A stretch of DNA of 64,000 nt from Lutispora sp003527145 (GCA_029983695.1 JASBZB010000001.1:186001-250000), one strand, 5' to 3'. Positions 36,481-44,922 are shown, numbered from the stretch's first letter. A program made the numbers and translations. The notes: a model not told the origin generated them from the letters alone.

Positions 36481-37731
36481 ATGTACATAAGGCACAATTT
36501 GAATAATGGCGTTAGAATTGTAGCAGAGGAAATCAAATATGTTAATTCTGTTTCTCTAGGAATCTGGGTTAAAACCGGCTCAAGGAATGAGACTACCAGC
36601 AACAATGGTGTATCGCACTTTATTGAGCATATGCTGTTCAAGGGTACAAAGACCAGGAACGCGAAAGAAATAGCCAGTGCAATAGATAAGATAGGCGGCC
36701 AGTTGAATGCTTTTACCGCTAAAGAATGCACTTGTTTCTATGCTAAAGTTTTGGATACTCATTTTGATATAGCCTTGGATATACTCTCAGATATGTTTTT
36801 TAATTCGGCTTTTTCAGAAAAAGAAATTGAAAAAGAAAAAGGCGTGGTTTTAGAAGAAATAAGCATGTATGAGGACTCTCCTGAAGATTTAGTACATGAT
36901 ATATTTACTCAATCTGTCTGGAGTGATAATCCTTTAGGGATGCCTATACTTGGAACCGAGGATACTTTGAAGGGACTCAGAAGGAATGACATAATCAATT
37001 ATTTTGACAAAAATTATACACCTGAAAATCTGGTTATTTCGGTTGTGGGCAATTTCCAAGAAAAGTATGTGATACAACAGATAGAAAGAGTTTTTTCGGG
37101 CTATAACCCCGCAAGGGCAGCCAGGGAGAATGCCCCAAAACCGATATTTGCACCTAAGCATAATCATAAAAAAAAGGATACGGAGCAAGCACATCTTTGC
37201 ATGGGATTTAATGGTATAGAACTGGGAAATAAATATACATATCCTCTGCTGGTTATGAACAATATTTTTGGGGGAGCGATGAGTTCAAGACTTTTTCAAA
37301 AAATCCGTGAGGAAAAGGGCCTGGCTTATTCGGTATTTTCTTATCCTTCATCCTATACGGATTGCGGGATATTATCCATATATGCCGGCATGAAGCCTAA
37401 TCAGCTGGATTATGTTATAGAACTCATCCAGGAAGAAATTAAAGAAATCAAAAGGAACGGCATTACCGAAGATGAGTTATATGATTCAAAAGAGCAAATA
37501 AAAGGAAGCTATATTCTCGGACTTGAAAGCACAAGCGGCAGGATGATTTCTATCGGAAAATCCGAACTGCTCCTTGATAAAATATATTCTCCAAAGGAGA
37601 TTACAGATTTTATTGATGCTGTGACAATGGATGATATTAACCATGTTATAGACCTTATTTTCAATACTGATGAAATGGGTGTTGCAATTATCGGACCGAA
37701 TAAGAACAACACGGTGAGGCAGGGCAGATAA
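36481..37731 (+). CDS. mlpA: M16 family zinc processing protease (MlpA/YmxG)
   Basis: A pitrilysin-family peptidase of 416 residues. The inverted zinc motif HFIEH gives His46, Glu49 and His50, and the downstream ligand lies in EEISMYEDSPED near residue 123. The second, inactive half contains the R/Y substrate-binding region GLAYSVFSYPSSYTD near residue 280. It corresponds to B. subtilis MlpA/YmxG, in the same pnp-ylxY-mlpA-ymxH order. AGGAGG at 36470-36475 sets the ATG. Confidence 0.94.
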   Translation: MYIRHNLNNGVRIVAEEIKYVNSVSLGIWVKTGSRNETTSNNGVSHFIEHMLFKGTKTRNAKEIASAIDKIGGQLNAFTAKECTCFYAKVLDTHFDIALDILSDMFFNSAFSEKEIEKEKGVVLEEISMYEDSPEDLVHDIFTQSVWSDNPLGMPILGTEDTLKGLRRNDIINYFDKNYTPENLVISVVGNFQEKYVIQQIERVFSGYNPARAARENAPKPIFAPKHNHKKKDTEQAHLCMGFNGIELGNKYTYPLLVMNNIFGGAMSSRLFQKIREEKGLAYSVFSYPSSYTDCGILSIYAGMKPNQLDYVIELIQEEIKEIKRNGITEDELYDSKEQIKGSYILGLESTSGRMISIGKSELLLDKIYSPKEITDFIDAVTMDDINHVIDLIFNTDEMGVAIIGPNKNNTVRQGR

Positions 37732-37735
37732 TGAT

Positions 37736-38191
37736 ATGGATATAGAGATAAAAATCAAAAGAATAGAAAAAGACTTTGCTTGGGATTTTATTTTGCCCGA
37801 TTATGCTACAACCGGTTCAGCTGGCATGGATTTGCGCGCCTGTATTAAGGAGCCTGTTGTAATTGAATCAAATAGCATAAAAAGCATTCCTACAGGAATA
37901 GCCATACATATAGCCGATAAAAGCGTAGGAGGCTTTGTTTTTCCGAGGAGCGGTTTAGCTGCAAAGCATGGTATCTCCTTGATCAACTCTGTTGGTGTTA
38001 TTGACTCTGATTACACTGGAGAGATAATATGCCCCATTATTAATCATGGTTCAAAGGATTATATAGTAAACCCCGGTGACAGGATTGCACAGATCGTTTT
38101 GATGCCGATTTATACCGCCCACTTTGTAATGGCTGATGCATTGGAAGATACTATGAGAGGAACAGGCGGATTTGGCTCTACCGGCAAATAA
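37736..38191 (+). CDS. dut: dUTP diphosphatase
   Basis: A trimeric dUTPase that hydrolyses dUTP to dUMP and diphosphate. All five motifs appear in order in 151 residues: GSAGMDLRA, PRSGLAAKHGI, GVIDSDYTGEI, GDRIAQIVLMP, and the C-terminal GTGGFGSTG. The gene is wedged between mlpA and ymxH, starting four bases after the protease stop. In Bacillus ymxH directly follows mlpA, so dut is an addition at this place. Confidence 0.97.
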   Translation: MDIEIKIKRIEKDFAWDFILPDYATTGSAGMDLRACIKEPVVIESNSIKSIPTGIAIHIADKSVGGFVFPRSGLAAKHGISLINSVGVIDSDYTGEIICPIINHGSKDYIVNPGDRIAQIVLMPIYTAHFVMADALEDTMRGTGGFGSTGK

Positions 38192-38272
38192 TAGGAATAT
38201 ATTGCTGCACAATACTCATATAATAATAAAGACAAGCAAACTGAGATTAATAATGTGTAGAGGTGGAGTATA

Positions 38273-38521
38273 ATGAGGTTAAGCAAGCTATACGGGAAAG
38301 AAATTGTTACACTTCCGGATTGCGAAAGACTTGGTTATTTAGGAGATTGTGATATGCTGATAGATAGTGAGACGGGCAAGATTAAATCATTGATAATCCC
38401 GGAAAGCAAAGGTTTTTTTTCGTTTTTTATAGACAAGAGATATCTGGAAATTCCATGGGAAAGGATAAAAAAAGTAGGAAGTGATATGATAATAATAGAT
38501 TTAGCGGATATATTAAATTGA
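38273..38521 (+). CDS. ymxH: YlmC/YmxH-family PRC-barrel protein
   Basis: An 82-residue PRC-barrel sporulation-associated protein: MRLSKLYGKEIVTLPDCERLGYLGDCD, then ETGKIKSLIIPESKGFFSFF and the final PWERIKKVGSDMIIIDL. This matches the YlmC/YmxH family that lies upstream of spoVFA/dpaA in Bacillus. The function is unknown, although B. subtilis members are linked to sporulation. An AGAGGTGG site precedes the ATG. Confidence 0.9.
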   Translation: MRLSKLYGKEIVTLPDCERLGYLGDCDMLIDSETGKIKSLIIPESKGFFSFFIDKRYLEIPWERIKKVGSDMIIIDLADILN

Positions 38522-38579
38522 TCTGTTGCTTTAACTGATAACACAAGTTAAATTGATTTGTGTTCAATAAAATTTGAAA

Positions 38580-38617
38580 CTAATGCGGGATTACATAGAA
38601 TCCCGCATTAGTTTTTT
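38580..38617 (+). terminator. Terminator after ymxH
   Basis: CTAATGCGGGATT and AATCCCGCATTAG form a perfect 13-bp stem with a six-base loop, followed by TTTTTT. Strong intrinsic terminator. Confidence 0.95.
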
Positions 38618-38621
38618 CTTC

Positions 38622-38649
38622 ACATATGTAAGTCAGAAGACATAATATA
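38622..38649 (+). promoter_or_regulatory. Possible sigma-K promoter for dpaAB-lysC
   Basis: An AC at 38622-38623 and CATAATATA at 38641-38649, separated by 17 bases, fit the sigma-K pattern AC-N16/17-CATAnnnTA. The dipicolinate synthase operon is sigma-K dependent in B. subtilis. It would leave a leader of about 150 bases containing repeat element A. The motif is short, so chance is possible. Confidence 0.35.
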
Positions 38650-38655
38650 TAATAG

Positions 38656-38790
38656 TTGATTTTACTGCAATAGCTTTAATTCATTCTCTTGTCCTGACTG
38701 ATATAAGAGTGCATTAATGGACTAAGTAGCCCTAAGACCCAAAAGGAATACATTCACCTTGAGCTCAAGTTCTGAGCTCTGAGTTCTTTT
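38656..38790 (+). repeat. Element A of the intergenic repeat family, upstream of dpaA
   Basis: The segment 38656-38675 matches 44791-44810 at 16 of 20 positions, and 38695-38713 matches 44818-44836 over 19 identical bases. Downstream, GAGCTCA/TGAGCTC (from about 38761) forms a hairpin around AGTTC, ahead of the dpaA ribosome binding site. CTTGTCC and GGACTAAG can also pair with one bulge, enclosing the shared 19-mer. The rest has diverged from element B. Confidence 0.6.
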
Positions 38791-38805
38791 AATGGAGGGA
38801 GCGGC

Positions 38806-39666
38806 GTGATTATTGATAAAACCGATAAAATAATGATCCTTGGCGGCGATGAAAGGATTGAAGAATTAATAAAATTATATCAGAGAGAAGGCTATAGAAT
38901 ATCGACATATGGCCATGAAAATTTGCAATTAGAAGGCGTAAAAGAGTACGAAACCATAAAAGAAGGAATACAAGAAAACAACACTATAATAGGCCCTATT
39001 CCATTTAACTGGGGAGATAAAATAAATATGAAGCTTTCTGGGAAAGCAGCCTTTACAGAAAGCTTCATAAATCTCTTAGATCCAGATAAGAAACTCATAT
39101 TAGGCGCTCCGGATTCATATTTTATCGATCTTGCACAGAAGAAAAAATTGGCTTATTTAGACTATAATAAGGATGAATGCTTTCAAATATTCAACGCCGC
39201 AGCAACTGCTGAAGGCGCTATATCGGTAATAATAAATGAAAGAAATACAACGATTTATAAAAGCAGCATCTTAGTAATAGGCTATGGACGCATTGGGAAA
39301 GTGTTGGCCGGTCATTTAAAGGCATTTAATCCTGAACTGTATGTAGCTGCCAGAAAGAATACAGACGTGGCCTGGATTGATCTGAACGGATACAAAGGCT
39401 TAAAGACTGATGAGATAGATAAAATTATAGGTGATATGGACATCATTATAAATACAGTGCCTGCATTGATCATACCTAATATGCTGGTTGATGCAGTGAA
39501 AGAAGATGCATTAATTATTGATCTAGCTTCGAAACCAGGTGGCTTAGATCATAGCTATGCTATTGGAAAAGGGATTAAAATCATCCATGCTTTAGGCTTG
39601 CCGGGCAAAATATCTCCCAAGTCAGCTGCTAAAATTATATTTGATACCATATTTATTTTGCACTGA
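38806..39666 (+). CDS. dpaA: Dipicolinate synthase subunit A
   Basis: DpaA (SpoVFA) is the dehydrogenase-like subunit that, with DpaB, converts a dihydrodipicolinate-pathway intermediate to dipicolinic acid for the spore core. The 286 residues carry an N-terminal domain (ILGGDERIEELI) and a Rossmann motif VIGYGRIGKVLAGHL near residue 157. The closing IIHALGLPGKISPKSAAKII matches the family. The start is GTG, with GGAGGG at 38792-38798. dpaB and lysC follow. Confidence 0.96.
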   Translation: MIIDKTDKIMILGGDERIEELIKLYQREGYRISTYGHENLQLEGVKEYETIKEGIQENNTIIGPIPFNWGDKINMKLSGKAAFTESFINLLDPDKKLILGAPDSYFIDLAQKKKLAYLDYNKDECFQIFNAAATAEGAISVIINERNTTIYKSSILVIGYGRIGKVLAGHLKAFNPELYVAARKNTDVAWIDLNGYKGLKTDEIDKIIGDMDIIINTVPALIIPNMLVDAVKEDALIIDLASKPGGLDHSYAIGKGIKIIHALGLPGKISPKSAAKIIFDTIFILH

Positions 39667-39702
39667 AAGCAGGTTTAATTTATAATATAGAGGAGGTCAC
39701 TC

Positions 39703-40293
39703 ATGAAAGTCGAGGGTTTGAATATTGGCTTTGGGATCACAGGCTCGTTTTGTACATTTAGCAAAATAACAGATGAGATACAGAAGATGATAGATGAAAA
39801 GGCAAATGTAATTCCAATTTTTTCACTGAATGCCTCTACTATGGATACCAGATTTGGAAAAGCAGAAGATTGGATTGACAAAATTGAAAAGATTACGGGC
39901 AATAAAAGCATTTTGACAATACAAGACGCAGAACCTATAGGCCCGAATAGCCTTTTGGATGTACTTGTTATAGCTCCCTGCACAGGTAATACTATTGCTA
40001 AGCTGGCAAATGCCATAACTGATACGCCTCTATTGATGGCTGCCAAGGCTCATCTAAGAGGGATGAAGCCTGTTATAATTGGAATATCTACAAATGATGG
40101 ACTAGGGATGAATGCAAAAAATTTAGGGATTTTATTAAATACCAAGTATTATTATTTTGTTCCATTTGGACAAGACAGTCCCTATGTAAAATGCAATTCT
40201 TTGATTGCCAGAATGGATATGATACTTCCAACTGTTGAAATGGCGATAGAAGGAAAGCAAATTCAGCCCCTAATAATCCAAAACATATTTTAG
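39703..40293 (+). CDS. dpaB: Dipicolinate synthase subunit B
   Basis: DpaB (SpoVFB) is the flavoprotein-fold subunit of dipicolinate synthase. FGITGSFCTFSKI opens the fold, DVLVIAPCTGNTIAKLANAITDTP lies near residue 87, and KNLGILLNTKYYYFVPFGQD near residue 133. The length of 196 residues is standard. AGAGGAGG precedes the ATG. Presence of both subunits means this organism does not need the EtfA route used by Clostridium species that lack spoVF. Confidence 0.96.
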   Translation: MKVEGLNIGFGITGSFCTFSKITDEIQKMIDEKANVIPIFSLNASTMDTRFGKAEDWIDKIEKITGNKSILTIQDAEPIGPNSLLDVLVIAPCTGNTIAKLANAITDTPLLMAAKAHLRGMKPVIIGISTNDGLGMNAKNLGILLNTKYYYFVPFGQDSPYVKCNSLIARMDMILPTVEMAIEGKQIQPLIIQNIF

Positions 40294-40312
40294 TTAAAGG
40301 TGAGAGGATATT

Positions 40313-41542
40313 ATGAGACTTATCGTACAAAAATTCGGCGGAACCTCAGTTGCAGATCAAGAGAGAAGAAATATGGTTGTAAATAAGATCGAATTTGCAA
40401 AGAAAAAAGACTATTACCCAGTGGTAGTGGTCTCAGCCATAGGACGAAGCGGAGATCCATATGCAACTGACACCCTGATCAATTTAGCAAAATCCGTAGG
40501 AATAGAGCCTAACCCCAGAGAAATGGATTTGCTTATGTCCTGCGGAGAAGTAATATCTTGTGTTGTTTTAGCCAATACATTAAAAAAGATGGGCTATGAA
40601 TGCAAAGTTTTAACCGGAGGCCAAGCAGGAATAATAACTGATGAAAACTATGGAGATGCAGAGGTCTTAAAAGTAGAACCGTCAAATATTTTAGATTGCA
40701 TCGAAAAAAATATTATACCTATTATTGCCGGATTTCAAGGCATGACAGAAGAAGGTAATATTACAACCTTGGGAAGAGGCGGAAGTGATGTAACAGCCTC
40801 AATAATTGGAGAAGCTATCAATGCGGAAATAATTGAGATATATACTGATGTGGATGGAGTTATGACAGCTGACCCTGCTATTGTGCCAGATGCCCAGGTA
40901 ATGAGCACTATATTTTACAATGAAATCTTTCAAATGGCTGAGTATGGAGCTAAGGTTATACATCCCAGAGCTGTGGAGATAGCTATGAGGAGCAATATTC
41001 CACTTCTTATAAAAAGCACATTGACAGAAAATACAGGGACTTTGATAACTAACTATGATAAATCCAGAAGGTATAGATACGATAAAAACGATCAGCTCAT
41101 CACAGCAATAGCTCAAATTGGAAATAGAACTCAATTTAGAATTAGCTTTGATGGCTCCGCTGATCAATATGAAAAGGATACTTTATTGTTTAATATAATC
41201 GCAGCTGAAAATATAAGCATAGATATGATAAATATATATTCAGACTTGAAGATCTTTATTGTAGACAGTATAAATGGATCTAAATTAGAGAATATATTGA
41301 AATCTCAAGGATATAACTTTACAGCCATACCAAATTGCACTAAGGTCACAATAATAGGCAACAAGATGAGAGGCATGCCGGGCGTTATGGCCAAAATGAT
41401 AGAAGGATTAAGTGAAAGCAATATTGATATACTTCAAACATCGGATTCACATACAACCATATCCTGCCTTATAAAGAGTGAAAATACCAACGCAGCTGTA
41501 AACGCTCTTCACAAGAAATTTGAATTGGGTAAAACCAAATGA
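40313..41542 (+). CDS. lysC: Aspartate kinase (DapG type)
   Basis: This enzyme phosphorylates aspartate at the head of the lysine/diaminopimelate pathway, which also feeds dipicolinate. The kinase domain has VQKFGGTSVAD at the N-terminus, MSCGEVISCVVLA near residue 74, GRGGSDVTAS near residue 154 and YTDVDGVMTADPAIV near residue 182. Two ACT domains follow at about 265-405. Position right behind dpaAB mirrors B. subtilis dapG in the spoVF operon, but neither asd nor dapA is present here. No lysine riboswitch fits in the 19-base gap before it. Confidence 0.95.
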   Translation: MRLIVQKFGGTSVADQERRNMVVNKIEFAKKKDYYPVVVVSAIGRSGDPYATDTLINLAKSVGIEPNPREMDLLMSCGEVISCVVLANTLKKMGYECKVLTGGQAGIITDENYGDAEVLKVEPSNILDCIEKNIIPIIAGFQGMTEEGNITTLGRGGSDVTASIIGEAINAEIIEIYTDVDGVMTADPAIVPDAQVMSTIFYNEIFQMAEYGAKVIHPRAVEIAMRSNIPLLIKSTLTENTGTLITNYDKSRRYRYDKNDQLITAIAQIGNRTQFRISFDGSADQYEKDTLLFNIIAAENISIDMINIYSDLKIFIVDSINGSKLENILKSQGYNFTAIPNCTKVTIIGNKMRGMPGVMAKMIEGLSESNIDILQTSDSHTTISCLIKSENTNAAVNALHKKFELGKTK

Positions 41543-41550
41543 TTATGAGC

Positions 41551-41593
41551 AAAAGTCTTGCTGTATTGACTGAGCAGCAAGACTTTTGATTTT
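41551..41593 (+). terminator. Terminator after lysC
   Basis: AAAAGTCTTGCTG (41551-41563) and CAGCAAGACTTTT (41575-41587) form a perfect 13-bp stem with an 11-base loop, followed by GATTTT. Confidence 0.85.
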
Positions 41594-41653
41594 GCATACT
41601 AAAAGCTTAAATGGCAAAAATATATTAAACATCAAATTTAGGAGTGAAGAGCA

Positions 41654-42358
41654 TTGTATAACGGATATCTTAATGGGCAGAACTCCGAAGAGGAAGAAAA
41701 GAAGGATGAAAATAAGCCGGTTGAAACATTAAAAGAGCTGGGAGAAGTAAAAGTACCTGAATTCAAAAGCAATATCTATGCTATGACCATAATAGGCCAG
41801 ATAGAAGGACACATAATGCTGCCTCCTCAGAACAAAGCCACAAAATATGAGCATATCATACCCCAAATAGTTGCAGTTGAAGAAAGCAATGAGATAGAAG
41901 GATTGCTTCTTATACTTAATACGGTTGGAGGTGATGTAGAAGCAGGCTTAGCGATTGCAGAGCTAATAAACACCATGAGCAAGCCTACTGTTTCAATAGT
42001 GCTGGGCGGAGGGCACAGCATAGGAGTGCCTTTAGCAGTATCAACGGATTATTCTTACATAGCTCCTACGGCAACTATGACCATACATCCAATAAGGATG
42101 AACGGCTTGATTATCGGAGTCCCGCAAACCTATGATTATTTCAATAAAATGCAAGAAAGGATAATAAGCTTTGTAACACATCATAGCAATATAAAAAAGG
42201 CTACTCTAAAGAAGCTTATGTTTACAACAAGTGAATTGGCCAATGATGTAGGGACGGTATTGGTAGGCATGGAAGCGGTGGAATATGGGTTGATCGATGA
42301 AATCGGCGGATTGAAGGACGCTTTGGAAAAGCTGAGGAGTATAATAAAAGATAAATAA
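41654..42358 (+). CDS. tepA: ClpP-like translocation-enhancing protease TepA
   Basis: A ClpP-fold serine protease-like protein of the TepA/YmfB family. NTVGGDVEAGLAIAELIN near residue 79, the nucleophile region LGGGHSIGVPLA near residue 117, and the histidine region ATMTIHPIRMNG near residue 138 are visible. The N-terminus is an acidic extension. The start is TTG 41654 after GGAGTG. It precedes spoIIIE as in Bacillus. TepA is linked to protein export and possibly to spore development in Bacillus; there is no evidence here for its substrate. Confidence 0.92.
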   Translation: MYNGYLNGQNSEEEEKKDENKPVETLKELGEVKVPEFKSNIYAMTIIGQIEGHIMLPPQNKATKYEHIIPQIVAVEESNEIEGLLLILNTVGGDVEAGLAIAELINTMSKPTVSIVLGGGHSIGVPLAVSTDYSYIAPTATMTIHPIRMNGLIIGVPQTYDYFNKMQERIISFVTHHSNIKKATLKKLMFTTSELANDVGTVLVGMEAVEYGLIDEIGGLKDALEKLRSIIKDK

Positions 42359-42404
42359 AGATTAAATGCAATTATAAAACATTTTATAATTGCATTTAAT
42401 CTTT
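42357..42404 (+). terminator. Long perfect hairpin overlapping the tepA stop
   Basis: A perfect 21-bp AT-rich inverted repeat (42357-42377 with 42384-42404) with a six-base loop. It overlaps the last bases of the tepA stop codon. The A-rich and T-rich arm ends can act as a bidirectional terminator, although no separate T run follows. Confidence 0.65.
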
Positions 42405-42409
42405 AAACT

Positions 42410-42436
42410 AAAGGATTTTTACTATTTATGTAGAAT
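42410..42436 (+). promoter_or_regulatory. Sigma-H-type promoter of spoIIIE/ftsK
   Basis: AAAGGATTT (42410-42418), 11 bases, GTAGAAT (42430-42436) agrees fully with the sigma-H pattern RnAGGAwww-N11-RnnGAAT. The same layout, almost base for base, precedes spoVS. Early sporulation control of the DNA translocase is plausible. Confidence 0.65.
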
Positions 42437-42456
42437 TAAATTTTGGGGTGATATTA

Positions 42457-44667
42457 TTGGCAAAAAACAAAAAAACAACAAGATTAAAATTTGATATAGC
42501 AGGAGTTCTTTCTATACTTGCAGCAGTTTATATCTATATATGCATATTTGATAGAAATTCCGGCTTGGCAGGGGGATATATCAAAAAAATATTATTTGGA
42601 ACATTTGGTATAGGCTCATATTTTTTTCCTCTTTTGATACTCATCTTTGGTGTTGCGGCTTTCTATCTTAAGGACAAGATGAAATTGAATATAAAATTTT
42701 ATTCATTTTGTCTGGCATTTATTACTCTCTTGATGCTTTTATATTTGATCAATATAAAGATATTCCAAGAAGCTGCTCTTGATTATATAGAAAGCATTAT
42801 AGCAGCTTACGAATTAGGTACCCAAAGCATAGGCGGGGGAATAATCGGAACTGCTCTGGGCTATATTATGGTTAAGGTTTTCGGCACTACTGGAACTTCT
42901 ATTGTGATCACGGGCCTGTTCATCATATCATTAATAATGTTTACCGGCATTACAGCCGCTTCATCATTAGATTTTATGAAATCCTTTATTATAAAAGTAT
43001 TTTCATCGCTGAACCCAAAGAAAATACTCAACAAAAAGCCTGTGCAGGTTGTTGGAAAAGATAAGGCAGCAATAGAGACAGCTGTGGATTCTGCCGGTAG
43101 AGAAGAGGCTATTGATACCAAAAAGGTAAAGATCATAGATTTCAGCAAAGAATTTGATAATAATTTTCAGCCTAAACCTAAGGAAGCGGAGGTTAAATCC
43201 CATTCGGATTGTACAAAGGAAAAATTGACACCAAACAATCTTCAGCATTTTCCTCATTACAACCTTCCGAGCACTACCTTATTGTTCCCTCCCCAAGAAA
43301 GTAAGGGGGGAAATATGAAAAAGGAGATAATGAATAATATTAAAACCTTGGATGAAACACTAAAGAACTTTAATGTAGACGCGACAGTTTCACAAGTCAG
43401 TGTAGGGCCTTCCATTACCAGATATGAGCTTCAGCTTAGTCCCGGGGTGAAGGTCAGCAAAATTGTCAACCTGTCAGATGATATTTCGTTAAGCATGGCC
43501 TCCCAAGGCATAAGGATTGAAGCCCCTATTCCGGGAAAGGCAGCTGTTGGAATTGAAGTTCCGAACAAGGAGATAACTACAGTATATATTAGAGAGGTAA
43601 TAGAATCCGAAGAATTCAGGAACAACAAATCCAATATCGCTTTTGCACTGGGAAGGGATGTGGCTGGAACAAATATTGTGGCCGATATAACAAAGATGCC
43701 TCATCTCCTGATAGCAGGAGCTACAGGCGCAGGCAAGAGTGTCTGCATCAATACTATCATCGCAAGCATATTATTCAAAGCTGCACCGGATAAGGTCAAG
43801 ATGCTTTTGATCGACCCTAAGGTAGTGGAATTAAGCGTATATAACGGCGTACCGCATCTTCTGGTGCCTGTTGTTACTGATCCTAAAAAAGCTGCAGGAG
43901 CGCTAAACTGGGCGGTTTCCGAAATGACTGAAAGATATAAGAGCTTTGCATCTAAAAATGTGCGGGATATAAATGGCTATAACAGATTATTTCAGGAAGA
44001 AGCCGATAAGCTGCCTCAGATTGTTATCATAATAGACGAGCTGTCTGATCTTATGATGGTGGCTCCCGGCGATGTAGAAGATGCTATATGCAGGCTTGCG
44101 CAAATGGCCAGAGCGGCGGGCATACATCTTGTTGTAGCTACTCAAAGACCTTCGGTAGATGTAATAACAGGACTTATCAAGGCTAATATCCCATCAAGGA
44201 TATCATTTGCAGTGTCTTCCCAGATAGACTCAAGAACAATACTTGACATGGGGGGAGCAGAGAAGCTGCTGGGTAAGGGCGACATGCTGTATTATCCTGT
44301 TGGAGAATCAAAGCCCATAAGAGTACAAGGTGCATTTATCTCGGATAAAGAAGTGGAATCAATAGTTGACTATATCAAGGGACAAGTTGCTCCGGCTTAC
44401 GTTGAGGGCATAATAAATGACTTTGATGATGATAAAGAAGAAGAGGAGGACGGAGATGCGGATGAGCTTCTTAAAGATGCAATAAGCATGGTGGTCGAAA
44501 GCGGCCAGGCATCCATACTCATGCTTCAGCGGCGCTTAAAAATCGGATACAGCAGAGCAGCAAGGATAATAGATCAGATGGAGGAACGTCGAATAGTAGG
44601 AGGGTATGAAGGAAGCAAGCCAAGAAAAGTACTTATAAGCAAAGAGCAGTGGCGAGATATGCAGTAA
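42457..44667 (+). CDS. spoIIIE: DNA translocase SpoIIIE/FtsK
   Basis: A septal DNA pump that moves chromosomes during division and into the forespore. The N-terminus has four to five membrane segments (to about residue 180), followed by a linker at about 190-290. The motor has an alpha domain, a beta domain with Walker A GATGAGKSVC near residue 423, and Walker B IIIIDELSDLM. A C-terminal gamma winged-helix (QASILMLQRRLKIGYSRAAR near 690) reads SRS/KOPS-type polarity sites. TTG 42457 fits GGGGTG at 42445-42450; GTG 42448 lies inside that site. At 736 residues the size is close to Bacillus SpoIIIE. Confidence 0.96.
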   Translation: MAKNKKTTRLKFDIAGVLSILAAVYIYICIFDRNSGLAGGYIKKILFGTFGIGSYFFPLLILIFGVAAFYLKDKMKLNIKFYSFCLAFITLLMLLYLINIKIFQEAALDYIESIIAAYELGTQSIGGGIIGTALGYIMVKVFGTTGTSIVITGLFIISLIMFTGITAASSLDFMKSFIIKVFSSLNPKKILNKKPVQVVGKDKAAIETAVDSAGREEAIDTKKVKIIDFSKEFDNNFQPKPKEAEVKSHSDCTKEKLTPNNLQHFPHYNLPSTTLLFPPQESKGGNMKKEIMNNIKTLDETLKNFNVDATVSQVSVGPSITRYELQLSPGVKVSKIVNLSDDISLSMASQGIRIEAPIPGKAAVGIEVPNKEITTVYIREVIESEEFRNNKSNIAFALGRDVAGTNIVADITKMPHLLIAGATGAGKSVCINTIIASILFKAAPDKVKMLLIDPKVVELSVYNGVPHLLVPVVTDPKKAAGALNWAVSEMTERYKSFASKNVRDINGYNRLFQEEADKLPQIVIIIDELSDLMMVAPGDVEDAICRLAQMARAAGIHLVVATQRPSVDVITGLIKANIPSRISFAVSSQIDSRTILDMGGAEKLLGKGDMLYYPVGESKPIRVQGAFISDKEVESIVDYIKGQVAPAYVEGIINDFDDDKEEEEDGDADELLKDAISMVVESGQASILMLQRRLKIGYSRAARIIDQMEERRIVGGYEGSKPRKVLISKEQWRDMQ

Positions 44668-44790
44668 CAATCAGTCGATATTTGGCGTAATGGAGACCAT
44701 TTAAGAGAAATATGCCGTTAATTATATTAAATAGATGTATATGCCCTAATTTGCATCAAAATCATTACCCGGGAAATTTTTAAAACAAAT

Positions 44791-44922
44791 TTGATTCCAC
44801 CGCAATAACTGTTGTATTGACTGATATAAGAGTGCAGCACTGAATGTTAGTCTCGTTCAATGTGAAGGGGCTTAGTTACAAAGCCTTAGTCCCGGAGCTC
44901 TGCAATCGTTATCAATCAATAC
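44791..44922 (+). ncRNA. Structured intergenic element B between spoIIIE and rimO
   Basis: Outer arms 44814-44826 and 44910-44922 pair at 12 of 13 positions. Inside, TGCAG (44833-44837) pairs with CTGCA (44900-44904), enclosing two hairpins: CACTGAA with TTCAATGTG at 44838-44864 (two bulges) and GGCTT/AAGCC at 44869-44885. This is a closed multibranch fold. It lies upstream of the rimO promoter, so it is not part of that leader. It shares sequence with element A (upstream of dpaA) and element C (upstream of pnp). It is not a riboswitch class I recognise. The 120 bases before it (44668-44790) hold only a short AATGG/CCATT hairpin. Confidence 0.55.

Noticed and set aside
38656..38805. T-box leader before dpaA or rimO
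   Set aside because: No T-box sequence (TGGNACCGCG) or specifier-loop arrangement is visible in elements A or B.
40294..40312. Lysine riboswitch before lysC
   Set aside because: Only 19 bases separate dpaB from lysC, far too few for that RNA, and no such core is present before dpaA.
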